64,000 nt of DNA from Xanthomonas maliensis (GCF_009192945.1 NZ_NSET01000021.1:62001-126000), one strand, 5' to 3'. Counted from the stretch's first letter, positions 1 through 9,550 are shown. Numbers and translations are program-made. The notes: generated by a model from the sequence alone, not told the origin.

Positions 1-690
1 CCCATGCGCGCAGGCGTAGGCGATCTCGCGCAGGTCCGGCGGCGGACACACCGGATCGTCGTCGCCCGCCACCGCCAGCAACGGCAGCTCCAGCGAATCC
101 AGCGCACCGCGGAAGTCGGCATCGGCCACCGCCTGGCAACAGGCGATGTAGCCGGCAGGCGAGGTCGAGACGAAGGCCGCGACCACCATGTCCAGACGCT
201 GCGCGTAGCTGCTCGCAAAACGCGGAGTGAACCAGCGCTGCAAGGTCGCGTCGACCAGTCCCGGCAAGCCCTCGTTGCGTACCTGTTCGATGCGCGTCTG
301 CCAGCCGTCGGGGGTGCCGATCCGTTGTGCAGTGGCGCACAGTACCAGCTTGCGCAGACGCTGCGGCGCGTGCAGGCCCAGCCATTGCCCGGTCAACCCG
401 CCGATCGACAGCCCGCAAAAATCGCTGCGCTCGATCTGCAGCGCATCCCACAACGCCAGCACGTCCTGCCCCAGGTCGGCGACACTGTAGGGCCCGGGCG
501 GTGTGTCCGAATAGCCATGGCCGCGCCGGTCGTAGCGCAGGATGCGGTAATACGGCGCAAATGCGCCGATCTGCACGTCCCACATATGCAGGTCGGTGCC
601 CAGCGAGTTGCAGAAGGTCAGCCAGGGCCGGCCCTCGGTCCCGTCCACCCGGTAATGCAGGCGGTGTGTCGGTAATTGCAACTCGGCCAT
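1..690 (-). CDS. pcaD: 3-oxoadipate enol-lactonase PcaD (partial, C-terminus beyond window)
   Basis: Alpha/beta-hydrolase that opens 3-oxoadipate enol-lactone to 3-oxoadipate in the protocatechuate branch of the beta-ketoadipate pathway; cytoplasmic. The frame runs from ATG at 690 off the left edge, giving 230 residues of a family usually about 260 long. Visible marks are the strand after the first 20 residues with FCNSLGTDLHMWD, the YDRRGHGYS turn around residue 53, and the nucleophile elbow CGLSIGG with Ser95. It is the last visible gene of the pca operon, 11 bases after the pcaB stop. The missing end would hold the catalytic His. Function is secure from sequence and context. Confidence 0.93.
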   Translation of the reverse strand, partial: MAELQLPTHRLHYRVDGTEGRPWLTFCNSLGTDLHMWDVQIGAFAPYYRILRYDRRGHGYSDTPPGPYSVADLGQDVLALWDALQIERSDFCGLSIGGLTGQWLGLHAPQRLRKLVLCATAQRIGTPDGWQTRIEQVRNEGLPGLVDATLQRWFTPRFASSYAQRLDMVVAAFVSTSPAGYIACCQAVADADFRGALDSLELPLLAVAGDDDPVCPPPDLREIAYACAHG

Positions 691-701
691 CAGGAACACC
701 T

Positions 702-2051
702 TCAGCGGGAACTGGCGGCCAGGACGCGATCGATCCAGACCGAAGACATGCCGCACCAACTGCTCGCATCGAACACCGCACGCAGTTGCGTCGGCGTGAG
801 CACCGCCGCCACCTGATCGTCATCGGCCAGTACGTCGTGCAGATGACGGTTCTGCGACTGCGCTTCGACCACGGCCTGCTCGACCAGCGCATGCGCCTTG
901 GCCTTGCCCAGGTGCGGTGCCAGCGCAAACACCGCCGCTTCGGCGTAGAGCACGCCGCCGTGACCGGCCAGATGCGCGCGCATGCGCGTGCGGTCCAGTT
1001 CCAGCTCGGCCAGGCAGGCCTGCATCTGCGCCAGGCTGCCGGCCGTCAGCCGGACGATCTCCGGCACGGTCTGCCATTCGGCATGCCATTGCCCGGCGGC
1101 ACGCTCATGCGGCTGGGCCATCGCCGCGAACAAGGTGGCGACCAGCCCGGGCACGCGGGTGGCGGCGGCCACCGCGACCACGCTGGACACCGGATTGCGC
1201 TTGTGCGGCATCGCCGAGGAACCGCCCTTGCCGGCCGCTGCCGGTTCGAACACTTCGCCGACTTCCGACTGCATCAACAGCACCACGTCGCCGCCGATCT
1301 TGCCCAACACCCCCGCCAGCAGACCGAAGGCGCAACCGATCTCGACGATGCGGTCGCGGGCGGTATGCCAGGGCAGCGCCGGCAATGGCAAGGCCAGCGT
1401 GATCGCCAGCGCCTGCGCTACCTCCAGCCCGCGCCCCTGCAGCGAGGCCAGCGTGCCGGCGGCCCCGCCGAACTGCAGCACCAGCGCATCCTGACGCAGA
1501 CCCTGTAAGCGGCCACGTGCACGTTGCAGCGCGTCCAGCCAGCGCGCCGCCTTCAATCCGAAGGTCACCGGCACCGCTTGCTGCAACAAGGTGCGTCCGG
1601 GCATGCCGGTGTCACGTTCGCGCACCGCAAGATCGGCGAGATCGGCACACAGGCTGTCCAGGCGGGGCAGCAGCAGATCCAGCGCCGCGCGCAGCTGCAG
1701 CACGCTGCCGGTATCGATGACGTCCTGGCTGGTGGCGCCCCAATGCACCCAGCGCGCCGCCTCCGGGTCGGTGGTGGCCACCTGCGCGGTCAGCGCCTTG
1801 ACCAGGGGAATCGCCGGGTTGCCGGCAATCGCCGTGGCCTGCGCCAGTTCCGACAGATCGTAGTGGCGAACCTGGCAGGCGGCGGCGATGGTATCGGCCG
1901 CGTCGGCCGGCACGATGCCGCAGCGCGCTTGCGCCCGCGCCAGCGCTGCCTCGAAGTCCAGCATGGCCTGCACGCCGGCCGCGTCATCGAACAATGCATC
2001 GCACGCCGGCTCACCGAACAGCGATCCCAGCAGGGAGGACGTCACACTCAT
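702..2051 (-). CDS. pcaB: 3-carboxy-cis,cis-muconate cycloisomerase PcaB
   Basis: Converts 3-carboxy-cis,cis-muconate to 4-carboxymuconolactone, the step after ring cleavage by PcaGH. The 449-residue protein belongs to the fumarase/aspartase superfamily, shown by the signature GSSAMPHKRNP in the second half; length fits the family. The frame is open further upstream, but the ATG at 2051 (MSVTSSLLG) gives the normal N-terminus; the upstream extension to 2135 has no family character. It lies between pcaG and pcaD in one transcription unit. Confidence 0.94.
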   Translation of the reverse strand: MSVTSSLLGSLFGEPACDALFDDAAGVQAMLDFEAALARAQARCGIVPADAADTIAAACQVRHYDLSELAQATAIAGNPAIPLVKALTAQVATTDPEAARWVHWGATSQDVIDTGSVLQLRAALDLLLPRLDSLCADLADLAVRERDTGMPGRTLLQQAVPVTFGLKAARWLDALQRARGRLQGLRQDALVLQFGGAAGTLASLQGRGLEVAQALAITLALPLPALPWHTARDRIVEIGCAFGLLAGVLGKIGGDVVLLMQSEVGEVFEPAAAGKGGSSAMPHKRNPVSSVVAVAAATRVPGLVATLFAAMAQPHERAAGQWHAEWQTVPEIVRLTAGSLAQMQACLAELELDRTRMRAHLAGHGGVLYAEAAVFALAPHLGKAKAHALVEQAVVEAQSQNRHLHDVLADDDQVAAVLTPTQLRAVFDASSWCGMSSVWIDRVLAASSR

Positions 2052-2195
2052 GCGTTGCATCTCTTGGCGTACGGCGAGGATGGCACCGTTGCGCCGGGGT
2101 GCCAACACCCGGCTGGCAGCGCTGGACCACCCCACGCTGCCGGGCTGCTGCCAGCAGCGGCGGCCCGGCGTGCCGGTGCTCGCACGGCCCGCATC

Positions 2196-2759
2196 TCAAT
2201 AGCGAAAGAACACCGTTTCCGCATCGCCCTGCATGTGGATGTCCCAGCGATAGCGGCCCGGCCCCTGCGCCTTGGCCAGCAGCGTGTCGCGGCGCGCGGC
2301 CGGGACCAGCGCCAGGATCGGATCGTGTTCCAGCAGCGGGTCGTCGCCGAAGTACATGCGCGTCGGCGCTGCCCGCAACAGCCCGCGCATGAACACCAGC
2401 ACCACCAGATGTGCGGCCTGCGCTTTGCCGTCGGGGCCGGGAACACTGCCGGGCTTGATGGTGGAGAAAGAGAACTCCCCCTGCGCATCGCTGGGCACCC
2501 GCCCCCAACCATCGAAGGGCGCGGACTGCGCAGCAGCGCCGGGATCGGTCGCCTGTGCGTAGCGGCCGTTGGCATCGGCCTGCCACAGTTCCAGCACGGC
2601 GTCGGTGACCGGCGCGCCGGCACCATCGAGGATGCGCCCGCTGACCTGCACTTGCGCAGCGCCCGCCGTCGCCGGCACAAGCGTGTTGCGGTACAGCGGC
2701 TCCAGGCCGAGACGGTAGTACGGCCCGACCGTTTGCGAAGGGGTTGCACACAGACTCAT
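2196..2759 (-). CDS. pcaG: Protocatechuate 3,4-dioxygenase alpha subunit PcaG
   Basis: Alpha subunit (187 residues) of the intradiol dioxygenase that cleaves protocatechuate to 3-carboxy-cis,cis-muconate. It shows the intradiol fold marks SQTVGPYYRLGL near the N-terminus, GRILDGAGAPVTDAVLELWQADANGRY in the centre and FSTIKPG later. The HIH metal-ligand motif of the beta subunit is replaced here by LVVLVF, as expected for the non-metal-binding alpha chain. Start ATG at 2759 lies only 4 bases after the pcaH stop, so the two subunits are probably translationally linked. Confidence 0.94.
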   Translation of the reverse strand: MSLCATPSQTVGPYYRLGLEPLYRNTLVPATAGAAQVQVSGRILDGAGAPVTDAVLELWQADANGRYAQATDPGAAAQSAPFDGWGRVPSDAQGEFSFSTIKPGSVPGPDGKAQAAHLVVLVFMRGLLRAAPTRMYFGDDPLLEHDPILALVPAARRDTLLAKAQGPGRYRWDIHMQGDAETVFFRY

Positions 2760-2763
2760 CGCC

Positions 2764-3495
2764 TCACTCCCAGAGGGTTTGCTTACGGCCGCGCAGCACG
2801 ATGTCGAAGCGATAGGCCAGGGCGTATTCGCTGATCGCATGTTCCCAGTCGAAATGCGAGACCATGCGTTCGCGTGCCAGTGGGTCGTCCACGCAGTTGT
2901 AGATCGGGTCGTGTGCCAACAGCGGATCGCCCGGGAAATACATCTGTGTCACCAGCCGCTGGCCGATGCCATCGCCGTGCAGCGAGAAGTGGATATGCGC
3001 TGGCCGCCAGGCGTTGTAGTGGTTACGCCATGGATACGCACCCGGCTTGATGGTCTGGAAGCGATAGCGGCCATCGGCATCGGTGAGCACCTGGCCGGTG
3101 CCACGGAAATTGGGGTCCAGCGGCGCGTCGTGACGGTCGCCCTCGTGTTGATAGCGGCCGGCCGCATTGCACTGCCAGATCTCCACCACGCTGCCGCGCA
3201 CCGGTCGCCCATTCTCGTCGAGCACGCGGCCCGACACGACGATGCGCTCGCCCAGCGGTTCGCCAGCGAAGCCGGCGGTGAGATCGGCAGCGTGCTCACC
3301 CAGGGTGAGCCGATCCATGCGCGGCCCGGTGAGTTCGGACAGGGTCGCGGGCATGTCGATCGGCGCCTGGGTCGGCGCGCGCAGTGCGGTGGACGCGTAC
3401 GGCGCGTGGCGAAATGCAGGCTGGGTGCCGGCGCGCTCGCGGCGATAGCCCGAGGGCGTGGTGCTGGGAGGTGAGACTGGCTCAGGGGTGGACAT
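2764..3495 (-). CDS. pcaH: Protocatechuate 3,4-dioxygenase beta subunit PcaH
   Basis: Iron-carrying catalytic beta subunit, 243 residues from ATG 3495 (a TTG lies two codons earlier; the ATG has GGAG 8 bases upstream). The intradiol motif [20 protein letters not shown] and the [11 protein letters not shown] segment containing the His ligands are present, as is the tyrosine-bearing region around [12 protein letters not shown]. With PcaG it forms the ring-cleaving enzyme of the operon. Length and motifs are normal. Confidence 0.94.
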   Translation of the reverse strand: MSTPEPVSPPSTTPSGYRRERAGTQPAFRHAPYASTALRAPTQAPIDMPATLSELTGPRMDRLTLGEHAADLTAGFAGEPLGERIVVSGRVLDENGRPVRGSVVEIWQCNAAGRYQHEGDRHDAPLDPNFRGTGQVLTDADGRYRFQTIKPGAYPWRNHYNAWRPAHIHFSLHGDGIGQRLVTQMYFPGDPLLAHDPIYNCVDDPLARERMVSHFDWEHAISEYALAYRFDIVLRGRKQTLWE

Positions 3496-3579
3496 CGGCA
3501 ATCTCCGTCGGCCGCCGCAGCGGCAAGGGCGAGAATGGCAGTGGGGAATACGCGCGACAAGCGGGTTGCAGGCGCATGC

Positions 3580-4788
3580 TCAGATCCGTTCGATCGCCAA
3601 TGCCACGCCCTGCCCGACCCCGACGCACATGGTGGCCAGGCCGCGGCGTCCGTTGTCGGCTTCCAGCCGCCGCAACAGGGTCAACACCAGCCGCGCGCCG
3701 CTCATGCCGAGCGGATGCCCCAGCGCGATGGCGCCGCCGTTGGCGTTGACGTGGGCGGCGTCATCGGCCAGCCCGAACGCGCGCGTGCAGGCCAGCGCCT
3801 GGGCGGCGAAGGCTTCGTTGAGTTCGATCGCATCGAATTGGTCGATGCGCAGCCCGAGGCGGGCCAGCAAGCGCTCCGTCGCCGGCACCGGGCCGATGCC
3901 CATGTAGGCCGGCTCGACGCCGGCCGCCGCGAAACCGAGCACGCGTGCGCGTGGCCGTAAACCATGCGTTTGCACCGCCTGCGCCGATGCCAACAGCAAG
4001 GCGGCGGCGCCGTCATTGATGCCGGAGGCATTGCCGGCCGTCACCGTTCCCGGCTGGCGGAACGCCGGTGCCAACCTGGCCAGCATCGCCGCGGTGGTCT
4101 CCGGCCGCGGATGTTCGTCATGGACGACTTGCACGGTCTCGCCGCGCTTGCCGGCGGGTGCATCCACGCGCAACAACTCGCCGTCGAAAAAGCCAACGGC
4201 CTGCGCGGCCGCGGTCCGCTGTTGGCTGCGCAGCGCGAACGCATCCTGGTCCTCACGGCTGATGCCATGGCGCTCGGCGACGTTCTCTGCAGTCTCGCCC
4301 ATGGTGTCCACGCCATAGGTGGCCCGCATGCGCGGATTGACGAAGCGCCAGCCCATGGTGGTGTCTTCCAGTTGCTGACCGCGGGCGAACGCGGTCTCGG
4401 CCTTGCCCATCACCCACGGCGCGCGCGACATCGATTCCACGCCACCGGCAATAGCCAGGGACAGCTCGTCGCTGGCGATGCCGCGCGCCATCGCCGCCAC
4501 CGCATCCAGGCCGGAACCGCACAGGCGGTTGACGGTGCTGCCGGGCACCGTGCTCGGCAGCCCGGCCAGCAACGCTGCCATGCGCGCGACATTGCGATTG
4601 TCTTCGCCGGCCTGGTTGGCACAGCCCAGGCAGACCTCGTCGATCGCCGCGGCCGGCAACTGCGGATGCCGGGCCAGCAGCGCGGCGATCGGCAACGCCG
4701 CCAGGTCGTCGGCGCGCACCCGTGCCAGCGCGCCACCATAACGACCGATCGGGGTACGCAAGCCATCGACCAGATAGACCTCGCTCAT
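3580..4788 (-). CDS. pcaF: 3-oxoadipyl-CoA thiolase PcaF
   Basis: Thiolase that cleaves 3-oxoadipyl-CoA into succinyl-CoA and acetyl-CoA, the final step of the pathway. The 402-residue length is typical. The acylated cysteine Cys90 sits in [13 protein letters not shown], the active-site His in [12 protein letters not shown], and the second Cys in MCVGVGQG near the C-terminus. Start ATG 4788 overlaps the pcaJ stop by 4 bases (ATGA), so pcaJ and pcaF are translationally coupled. A gap of 84 bases separates its stop from the pcaH start. Confidence 0.94.
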   Translation of the reverse strand: MSEVYLVDGLRTPIGRYGGALARVRADDLAALPIAALLARHPQLPAAAIDEVCLGCANQAGEDNRNVARMAALLAGLPSTVPGSTVNRLCGSGLDAVAAMARGIASDELSLAIAGGVESMSRAPWVMGKAETAFARGQQLEDTTMGWRFVNPRMRATYGVDTMGETAENVAERHGISREDQDAFALRSQQRTAAAQAVGFFDGELLRVDAPAGKRGETVQVVHDEHPRPETTAAMLARLAPAFRQPGTVTAGNASGINDGAAALLLASAQAVQTHGLRPRARVLGFAAAGVEPAYMGIGPVPATERLLARLGLRIDQFDAIELNEAFAAQALACTRAFGLADDAAHVNANGGAIALGHPLGMSGARLVLTLLRRLEADNGRRGLATMCVGVGQGVALAIERI

Positions 4789-5573
4789 GCCTCTGCTCCC
4801 GCGCTCTGGGTGCCGTGGGCGGCAGCAGTCCGTGCCTGCAGCGCGCGCAAGGCCTGCAATTCTGTCTCGCTGGGCGGCGCGGTCTCGCTCACCACGTCGG
4901 CAAAGCGCAGCGGCCAACCCGTCGCCGCCACTACCTGTTCGCGACTGATGCCCGGATGCAGCGAGGTAACGGTCAGCTCGCGCGTGACCGGATCGGGCTC
5001 CATGACGCACAAGTCAGTCACCACCACGGTGGGGCCGGCGCCCGGCAGCCCGGCACGCTGGCGCGCATCGCCGCCGTCCAGATGACCGACCGTGGTGACG
5101 AAATCCAGCTTCGGCACGCACGTCCGCGGCGACTGCCGCAGGATGATGAAGACCTGCTTGGCGCTGGTGGCGATTTCCGGCGCTCCGCCGGCGCCCGGCA
5201 GCCGTGTGCGTGGCGCGTCGTAGGGTCCGATCACGGTGGTGTTGAGATTGGCGTGGCGATCGATCTGCGCGGCGCCGAGAAAACCCACGTCCACCCGTCC
5301 GCCCTGCAGCCAATAGCGAAAGATCTCCGGCGTGGACACCACGGTGTCGGCGGTCTCGGCCAACTCGCCATCGCCGATGGACAACGGCAACACGTCCGGA
5401 CGCGCGCCGATCGGCCCGGATTCGTAGATCAGGGTGACATCGGGCGCATGCGTGAGACGGGCCAGATTGGCGGCGGTGGACGGCAGCCCGATCCCGACGA
5501 AGCACACCGCGCCGTCGGGCAGGCGCCGCGCGGCCGCGACGGTCATCATTTCGTTGGTGGTGTAGTCGCTCAT
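4785..5573 (-). CDS. pcaJ: 3-oxoadipate CoA-transferase subunit B (CatJ/glutaconate-CoA-transferase type)
   Basis: Beta subunit of the CoA-transferase activating 3-oxoadipate with succinyl-CoA. At 262 residues it is longer than the classical Pseudomonas PcaJ (about 210) and fits the CatJ/glutaconate CoA-transferase type. The ESG motif at Glu51 in [10 protein letters not shown] corresponds to the catalytic glutamate region of this family. Start ATG 5573 overlaps the pcaI stop as ATGA. The gene name follows its role; by family it could equally be called catJ. Confidence 0.9.
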   Translation of the reverse strand: MSDYTTNEMMTVAAARRLPDGAVCFVGIGLPSTAANLARLTHAPDVTLIYESGPIGARPDVLPLSIGDGELAETADTVVSTPEIFRYWLQGGRVDVGFLGAAQIDRHANLNTTVIGPYDAPRTRLPGAGGAPEIATSAKQVFIILRQSPRTCVPKLDFVTTVGHLDGGDARQRAGLPGAGPTVVVTDLCVMEPDPVTRELTVTSLHPGISREQVVAATGWPLRFADVVSETAPPSETELQALRALQARTAAAHGTQSAGAEA

Positions 5574-6433
5574 GCGGCAGCCTGCTGTAGGGTCTGCGCC
5601 TGCACGCGCTGGTAGTCGGCGAAATCCTCGGTGTCCAGTACGTGGGTCTGGACCCAGGCCTGGAAACGTTCGCGATCGCGTGCGATCGCGTCCCAGGCCA
5701 GATAGAAGCGGTTGTCGCGGGCGTAATACCCATGCGCATACGACGGCGCCGCGCCGCCGGGCACGTGACACACCGCGCTGACCACCCAGCGCGGCAGGAT
5801 GCAGGCATTGGGCGGGGCATCGAGCGTGTCGACGATGTCCTCCACCGTCACGATCACCTTGCGCGCGGCCAGTGCCGCTTCTTTCTGCACGCCGAGGATG
5901 CCCCACAGCAGCACGTTGCCGCGCCGATCGGCCTGCTGGGCATGGATCACCGTGACATCCGGATTGATCGCCGGCGAGGTCGCCAGGGTCTGGCCGGTAT
6001 AGGGGCACTGCAGGAAACGGATGCTGTCGTTGACGCGCGGCAGGTCAGAGCCGACATAGCCGCGCAGCACGGCGAACGGCAGCCCGGAGGCGCCGGCAAC
6101 GTAGGCGTTGGCGAGGTCGGCATGGCTGTGCTCGCGCAGCTGCAGCGGTTGCGGCCAGCCATGCTCGACCGCATCGCGCAGCCGATGCAGCGAGCCGACC
6201 CCAGGGTTGCCGCCCCAGGAGAAGCGCAGGCTGGCCGCGCAGCCGGCGCCGATCAGCTGGTCGTAGATCAGATCGGGGGTCATGCGCACCAGCTGCAGTC
6301 CGCGCTTGCGCTGGCGGATCACTTCGTGCCCGGCCGCGTGCGGAATCAGGTGGGTGAAGCCCTCCATCGCCACGCAATCGCCATCGGCGATCAACTGCGC
6401 AACGGCAGTGGACAGGGACACGATTTCGGCCAT
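5570..6433 (-). CDS. pcaI: 3-oxoadipate CoA-transferase subunit A (CatI type)
   Basis: Alpha subunit (287 residues) of 3-oxoadipate CoA-transferase and first gene of the pca operon. It shows the N-terminal GDCVAMEGFTHLIPHA segment of family I CoA-transferases and the VTVEDIVD stretch typical of the glutaconate-CoA-transferase A branch. ATG 6433 has a good AAGGAG 7 bases upstream. The dyad-containing region at 6498-6528 lies about 70-95 bases upstream and is the likely operon control site. Confidence 0.92.
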   Translation of the reverse strand: MAEIVSLSTAVAQLIADGDCVAMEGFTHLIPHAAGHEVIRQRKRGLQLVRMTPDLIYDQLIGAGCAASLRFSWGGNPGVGSLHRLRDAVEHGWPQPLQLREHSHADLANAYVAGASGLPFAVLRGYVGSDLPRVNDSIRFLQCPYTGQTLATSPAINPDVTVIHAQQADRRGNVLLWGILGVQKEAALAARKVIVTVEDIVDTLDAPPNACILPRWVVSAVCHVPGGAAPSYAHGYYARDNRFYLAWDAIARDRERFQAWVQTHVLDTEDFADYQRVQAQTLQQAAA

Positions 6434-6497
6434 GGCATCACTCCTTGCAGCGCGGGCACGGCGCCAAGGTAGAGGCCGGAGACGAACCTGGTCAATC

Positions 6498-6528
6498 CGA
6501 TTATCGCCTCACTGATTCGATAATCGAA
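6498..6528. promoter_or_regulatory. Putative PcaR-type operator upstream of pcaI
   Basis: Two copies of CGATAATCG face each other: CGATTATCG at 6498-6506 and CGATAATCG at 6518-6526, separated by 11 bases. The right copy is also a 13-base palindrome, TTCGATAATCGAA (6516-6528). It resembles the operator recalled for the IclR-type regulator PcaR of Pseudomonas putida (GTTCGATAATCGCAC). No IclR gene is in the window, so the regulator would be encoded elsewhere. Confidence 0.55.
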
Positions 6529-6568
6529 CAAAACCGTGCGCATCGCTGCGCGCTCAGATTGTCTCCGG

Positions 6569-6576
6569 TGTATACA
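6569..6576. promoter_or_regulatory. Putative VanR operator, upstream copy
   Basis: Perfect 8-base palindrome TGTATACA, repeated 87 bases further on just before vanA. It matches the T-N-GT-N-AC-N-A style of FadR/FCD-subfamily GntR operators, and a GntR-FCD regulator gene (vanR) is the second gene of the adjacent operon. Confidence 0.5.
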
Positions 6577-6654
6577 TAACGTCGCTCGCAAGCAGACGCC
6601 AGCATTGCCGCGGCGTCCCCCGTCCTTCCGCCGCCCCCCCGCTGTCGTCGGCGC

Positions 6655-6664
6655 TTGTATACAA
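6655..6664. promoter_or_regulatory. Putative VanR operator, vanA-proximal copy
   Basis: Perfect 10-base palindrome TTGTATACAA ending 16 bases before the vanA ATG. Binding here would block initiation or ribosome access. It shares the TGTATACA core with the copy at 6569-6576. Confidence 0.55.
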
Positions 6665-6680
6665 CCCGTGGAGTCCGGTC

Positions 6681-7757
6681 ATGTCCGAGTCCAAACCGTT
6701 GTTTCCCCTCAATGCGTGGTACGCCATCGCCTGGGACCACGAGATCAAGCACGCGCTCGCGCCCCGCAAGGTGTGCAATCTGGATGTGGTGGTCTACCGC
6801 ACCAGCGCCGGCAAGGTGGTGGCGCTGGAAGACGCCTGCTGGCATCGGCTGGTACCGCTGTCGCTGGGACGGCTGCGCGGCGATGACGTGGTTTGCGGCT
6901 ACCACGGCCTGGCCTACGACGCCCAAGGGCGCTGCGTGCACATGCCCTCGCAGGAGACGATCAACCCCTCGGCCTGCGTGCGCGCGTTCCCGGTCGCCGA
7001 GAAGCACCGCTATGTCTGGGTCTGGCCCGGCGATCCGGCCAAGGCCGACCCGCGACTGATCCCGGATCTGCACTGGGCGCACGACCCGGCCTGGGCCGGC
7101 GATGGCCGCACCATCCATGCCAAGTGCGACTACCGGCTGGTGCTGGACAACCTGATGGACCTGACCCACGAAACCTTCGTGCATGGCTCGAGCATCGGTC
7201 AGGATGCGGTGGCCGAAACGCCGTTCGATGTCGTGCATGGCGAGCGCACCGTCACCGTCTCGCGCTGGATGCACAACATCGACCCGCCGCCGTTCTGGGG
7301 CGGCCAGATCGCCCGTCATCTCGGCTACCACGGCAAGGTCGATCGCTGGCAGATCATTCGCTTCGAAGCACCCGCCACCATCGCCATCGATGTCGGCGTG
7401 GCGATCGCCGGCACCGGTGCGCCGGAAGGCGACCGCAGCCAGGGCGTCAATGGTTATGTGCTCAATACCGTGACCCCGGAAACCGATCGCAGCTGCCATT
7501 ACTACTGGGCCTTCATGCGCAACTATGCGCTGCACGATCAATCGCTGACCACCACCACCCGCGATGGCGTCACCGGCATCTTCGGCGAAGACGAAGTGGT
7601 GCTGGAGGCGCAGCAGCGCGCCATCGATGCCCACCCGGACCACGTGTTCTACAACCTCAACGTCGATGCCGGCGGCATGTGGGCACGCCGGGTAATCGAC
7701 CGGTTGATCGCCCAGGAGCAGCGCGTGCAGGACCTGTCGCTGCGCATGGTCGGCTGA
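6681..7757 (+). CDS. vanA: Vanillate O-demethylase oxygenase subunit VanA
   Basis: Rieske non-haem iron oxygenase that demethylates vanillate to protocatechuate plus formaldehyde, feeding the neighbouring pca operon. The 358-residue protein has the Rieske ligands Cys53-x-His55 and Cys72-x-x-His75 (CWHRLVPLS and CGYHGLAYD) and the mononuclear iron motif NLMDLTHETFVH with Asp160, His163 and His168. It is followed after 7 bases by vanR and then vanB. Transcription diverges from pca; two TGTATACA palindromes lie just upstream. Confidence 0.94.
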   Translation: MSESKPLFPLNAWYAIAWDHEIKHALAPRKVCNLDVVVYRTSAGKVVALEDACWHRLVPLSLGRLRGDDVVCGYHGLAYDAQGRCVHMPSQETINPSACVRAFPVAEKHRYVWVWPGDPAKADPRLIPDLHWAHDPAWAGDGRTIHAKCDYRLVLDNLMDLTHETFVHGSSIGQDAVAETPFDVVHGERTVTVSRWMHNIDPPPFWGGQIARHLGYHGKVDRWQIIRFEAPATIAIDVGVAIAGTGAPEGDRSQGVNGYVLNTVTPETDRSCHYYWAFMRNYALHDQSLTTTTRDGVTGIFGEDEVVLEAQQRAIDAHPDHVFYNLNVDAGGMWARRVIDRLIAQEQRVQDLSLRMVG

Positions 7758-7764
7758 GGACGGC

Positions 7765-8574
7765 ATGAGCGGCCCCGTCCCGACCGGTCCGTTCCGCAGC
7801 AGCGCGGCGCAAACCACGCGCGCGCTGTTGGCGCTGCGCGAACAGATCCTCGCCGGCGAACTGCCGGTGACGGCACGGCTGTCGGAACTGGCGGTGGTGC
7901 AACGTCTTGGCGTGTCGCGCACGCCGGTCCGTGCGGCCCTGCAGCGCCTGTGCGAAGAAGGCCTGGTGCGCGCGTTGCCCGGTGGCGGCTATGCGGTGCA
8001 GGCGTTCGGCGAGGCCGACGTGCACGACGCCATCGAGCTGCGCGGCACCCTGGAAGGCCTGGCGGCCCGCCTGGCCGCCGAACGCGGTGTCGCAGCGGCG
8101 GACCTGCAACAGGCACACGCGCTGCTCGAGACCTTGGATGCCATCGTCGCCGTGCCGATCGAATGCATCGACGTCATCGCCTATCTGCAAGCCAACGAAC
8201 ACTTCCACGCCCTCCTGTGCAGCATGGCCGGCAGCGCAATCCTGGAGCGCGAAATGGCGCGTACGGTGCGGTTGCCGTTCGCCTCGCCCAGCGGCATGGT
8301 GCAGGCGCAGACCACCGATCGCCACTCACGGCAGATCCTGCTGCTGGCCCAGCAGCAACATCGCGATGTCGTCACCGCCATCGAACACCGTCAGGGCGCG
8401 CGTGCCGAGGCGTTGATGCGCGAACACGCGCGACTGGCCCACCGCAATCTGCAGCAGGTCCTGCAGAGCCCTGCAGCGCGCGAACAGGTCCGCGGTGGCG
8501 CGCTGATCGAGCCCGTCCCCCTTTCCAACGGCGGCCGTCGCCGCCGGTCCCTGTCCGGAGCTTCGCATGCGTAA
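7765..8574 (+). CDS. vanR: GntR-family (FCD) transcriptional regulator VanR
   Basis: Regulator of 269 residues. An N-terminal winged helix (LREQILAGELPV, LAVVQRLGVSRTPVRAALQRLCEEGLV, roughly 24-75) is followed by an all-helical FCD ligand domain (ELRGTLEGLAARLAAERG and the His-containing NEHFHALL, about 95-230). VanR proteins of this type repress vanAB and are released by vanillate. The gene is sandwiched between vanA and vanB, overlapping vanB by 8 bases, so it probably autoregulates with the operon. The assignment rests on context. Confidence 0.87.
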   Translation: MSGPVPTGPFRSSAAQTTRALLALREQILAGELPVTARLSELAVVQRLGVSRTPVRAALQRLCEEGLVRALPGGGYAVQAFGEADVHDAIELRGTLEGLAARLAAERGVAAADLQQAHALLETLDAIVAVPIECIDVIAYLQANEHFHALLCSMAGSAILEREMARTVRLPFASPSGMVQAQTTDRHSRQILLLAQQQHRDVVTAIEHRQGARAEALMREHARLAHRNLQQVLQSPAAREQVRGGALIEPVPLSNGGRRRRSLSGASHA

Positions 8575-9550
8575 AGACACCCAATGGCATCCCGCCCGCG
8601 TGGTCCGCGTCGCCGACGCCTGCGCCGAGGTCCGCGAGATCGTGCTCGATCCAGGCCCGGCCTCGCGCAGCTTCGAGGTCGGTAGCCACCTGGACATCCG
8701 CCTGCAGCTGCATGGCCGCGAGGACGTGCGTTCGTATTCGCTGGTTGGCGAGCCGCGCGCCGATGGCCACTATCACATCGCCGTGCGGCAGATGCCCGAC
8801 AGCCGCGGCGGCTCGCGCCACATGTGGACGCTGGCGCCTGGCGACGAAGTGCAGATCTCACCGCCCAGCAACAACTTTGCGCTCGACGAATCCGGCGAAG
8901 AGATCCTGCTGATTGCCGGCGGCATCGGTGTGACGCCGATCATCGGCATGGCGCAGCGGTTGGCTCGCAGCCATCGCGCCTTCCGCATGCTCTATGTGGG
9001 CCGCTCGCGCGAGACCATGGCCTATGTCGCCGAATTGGAGACCTTGCTCGGCGAGCGCCTGCAGGTGCATTGCGACGCGCAGTCCGGCACGCCGGACCTG
9101 GCCGCCGCGCTGGCGCCGCTCTCGCCCAATGCCGAGGTCTATGTCTGCGGGCCGCTGGGCATGCTCGAAGCGGTGCGGCAGCTTTGGCAGGCCGGTGGGC
9201 GCTCGCGGGCACGCCTGCACTTCGAGACCTTCGGCAATAGCGGCCGGGTGCCGGCGCAGGCCTTCGTAGTGCGATTGCCGCAGCTGGGCCTGGAAGTGCC
9301 GGTGCCGGAAAACATCTCGATGCTCGATGCGCTGACCGATGCCGGCGTGGAACTGATCGCCGACTGTCGGCGCGGCGAATGCGGGCTGTGCGCGGTCCAG
9401 GTTCTGGACCGGTCGGCCGACATCGATCATCGCGACGTGTTCTTCAGCGACGCCGAACACCGCGAGAATCGCAAGCTCTGCGCCTGCGTTTCGCGCGCGG
9501 TCGGCGGCACCATCAGCATCGACACCGGCTACCGACCCGAACCTGCGTGA
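8567..9550 (+). CDS. vanB: Vanillate O-demethylase reductase subunit VanB
   Basis: Electron-transfer partner of VanA, 327 residues, with an FMN/NAD reductase module followed by a plant-type ferredoxin. The flavin motif RSYSL is at 55-59, the nucleotide-binding GGIGVTP at 118-124, CGP at 194-196, and the [2Fe-2S] ligands are Cys267, Cys272, Cys275 and Cys305. It transfers electrons from NADH to the VanA Rieske centre. The start overlaps the vanR end by 8 bases, indicating translational coupling. Confidence 0.94.
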   Translation: MRKDTQWHPARVVRVADACAEVREIVLDPGPASRSFEVGSHLDIRLQLHGREDVRSYSLVGEPRADGHYHIAVRQMPDSRGGSRHMWTLAPGDEVQISPPSNNFALDESGEEILLIAGGIGVTPIIGMAQRLARSHRAFRMLYVGRSRETMAYVAELETLLGERLQVHCDAQSGTPDLAAALAPLSPNAEVYVCGPLGMLEAVRQLWQAGGRSRARLHFETFGNSGRVPAQAFVVRLPQLGLEVPVPENISMLDALTDAGVELIADCRRGECGLCAVQVLDRSADIDHRDVFFSDAEHRENRKLCACVSRAVGGTISIDTGYRPEPA

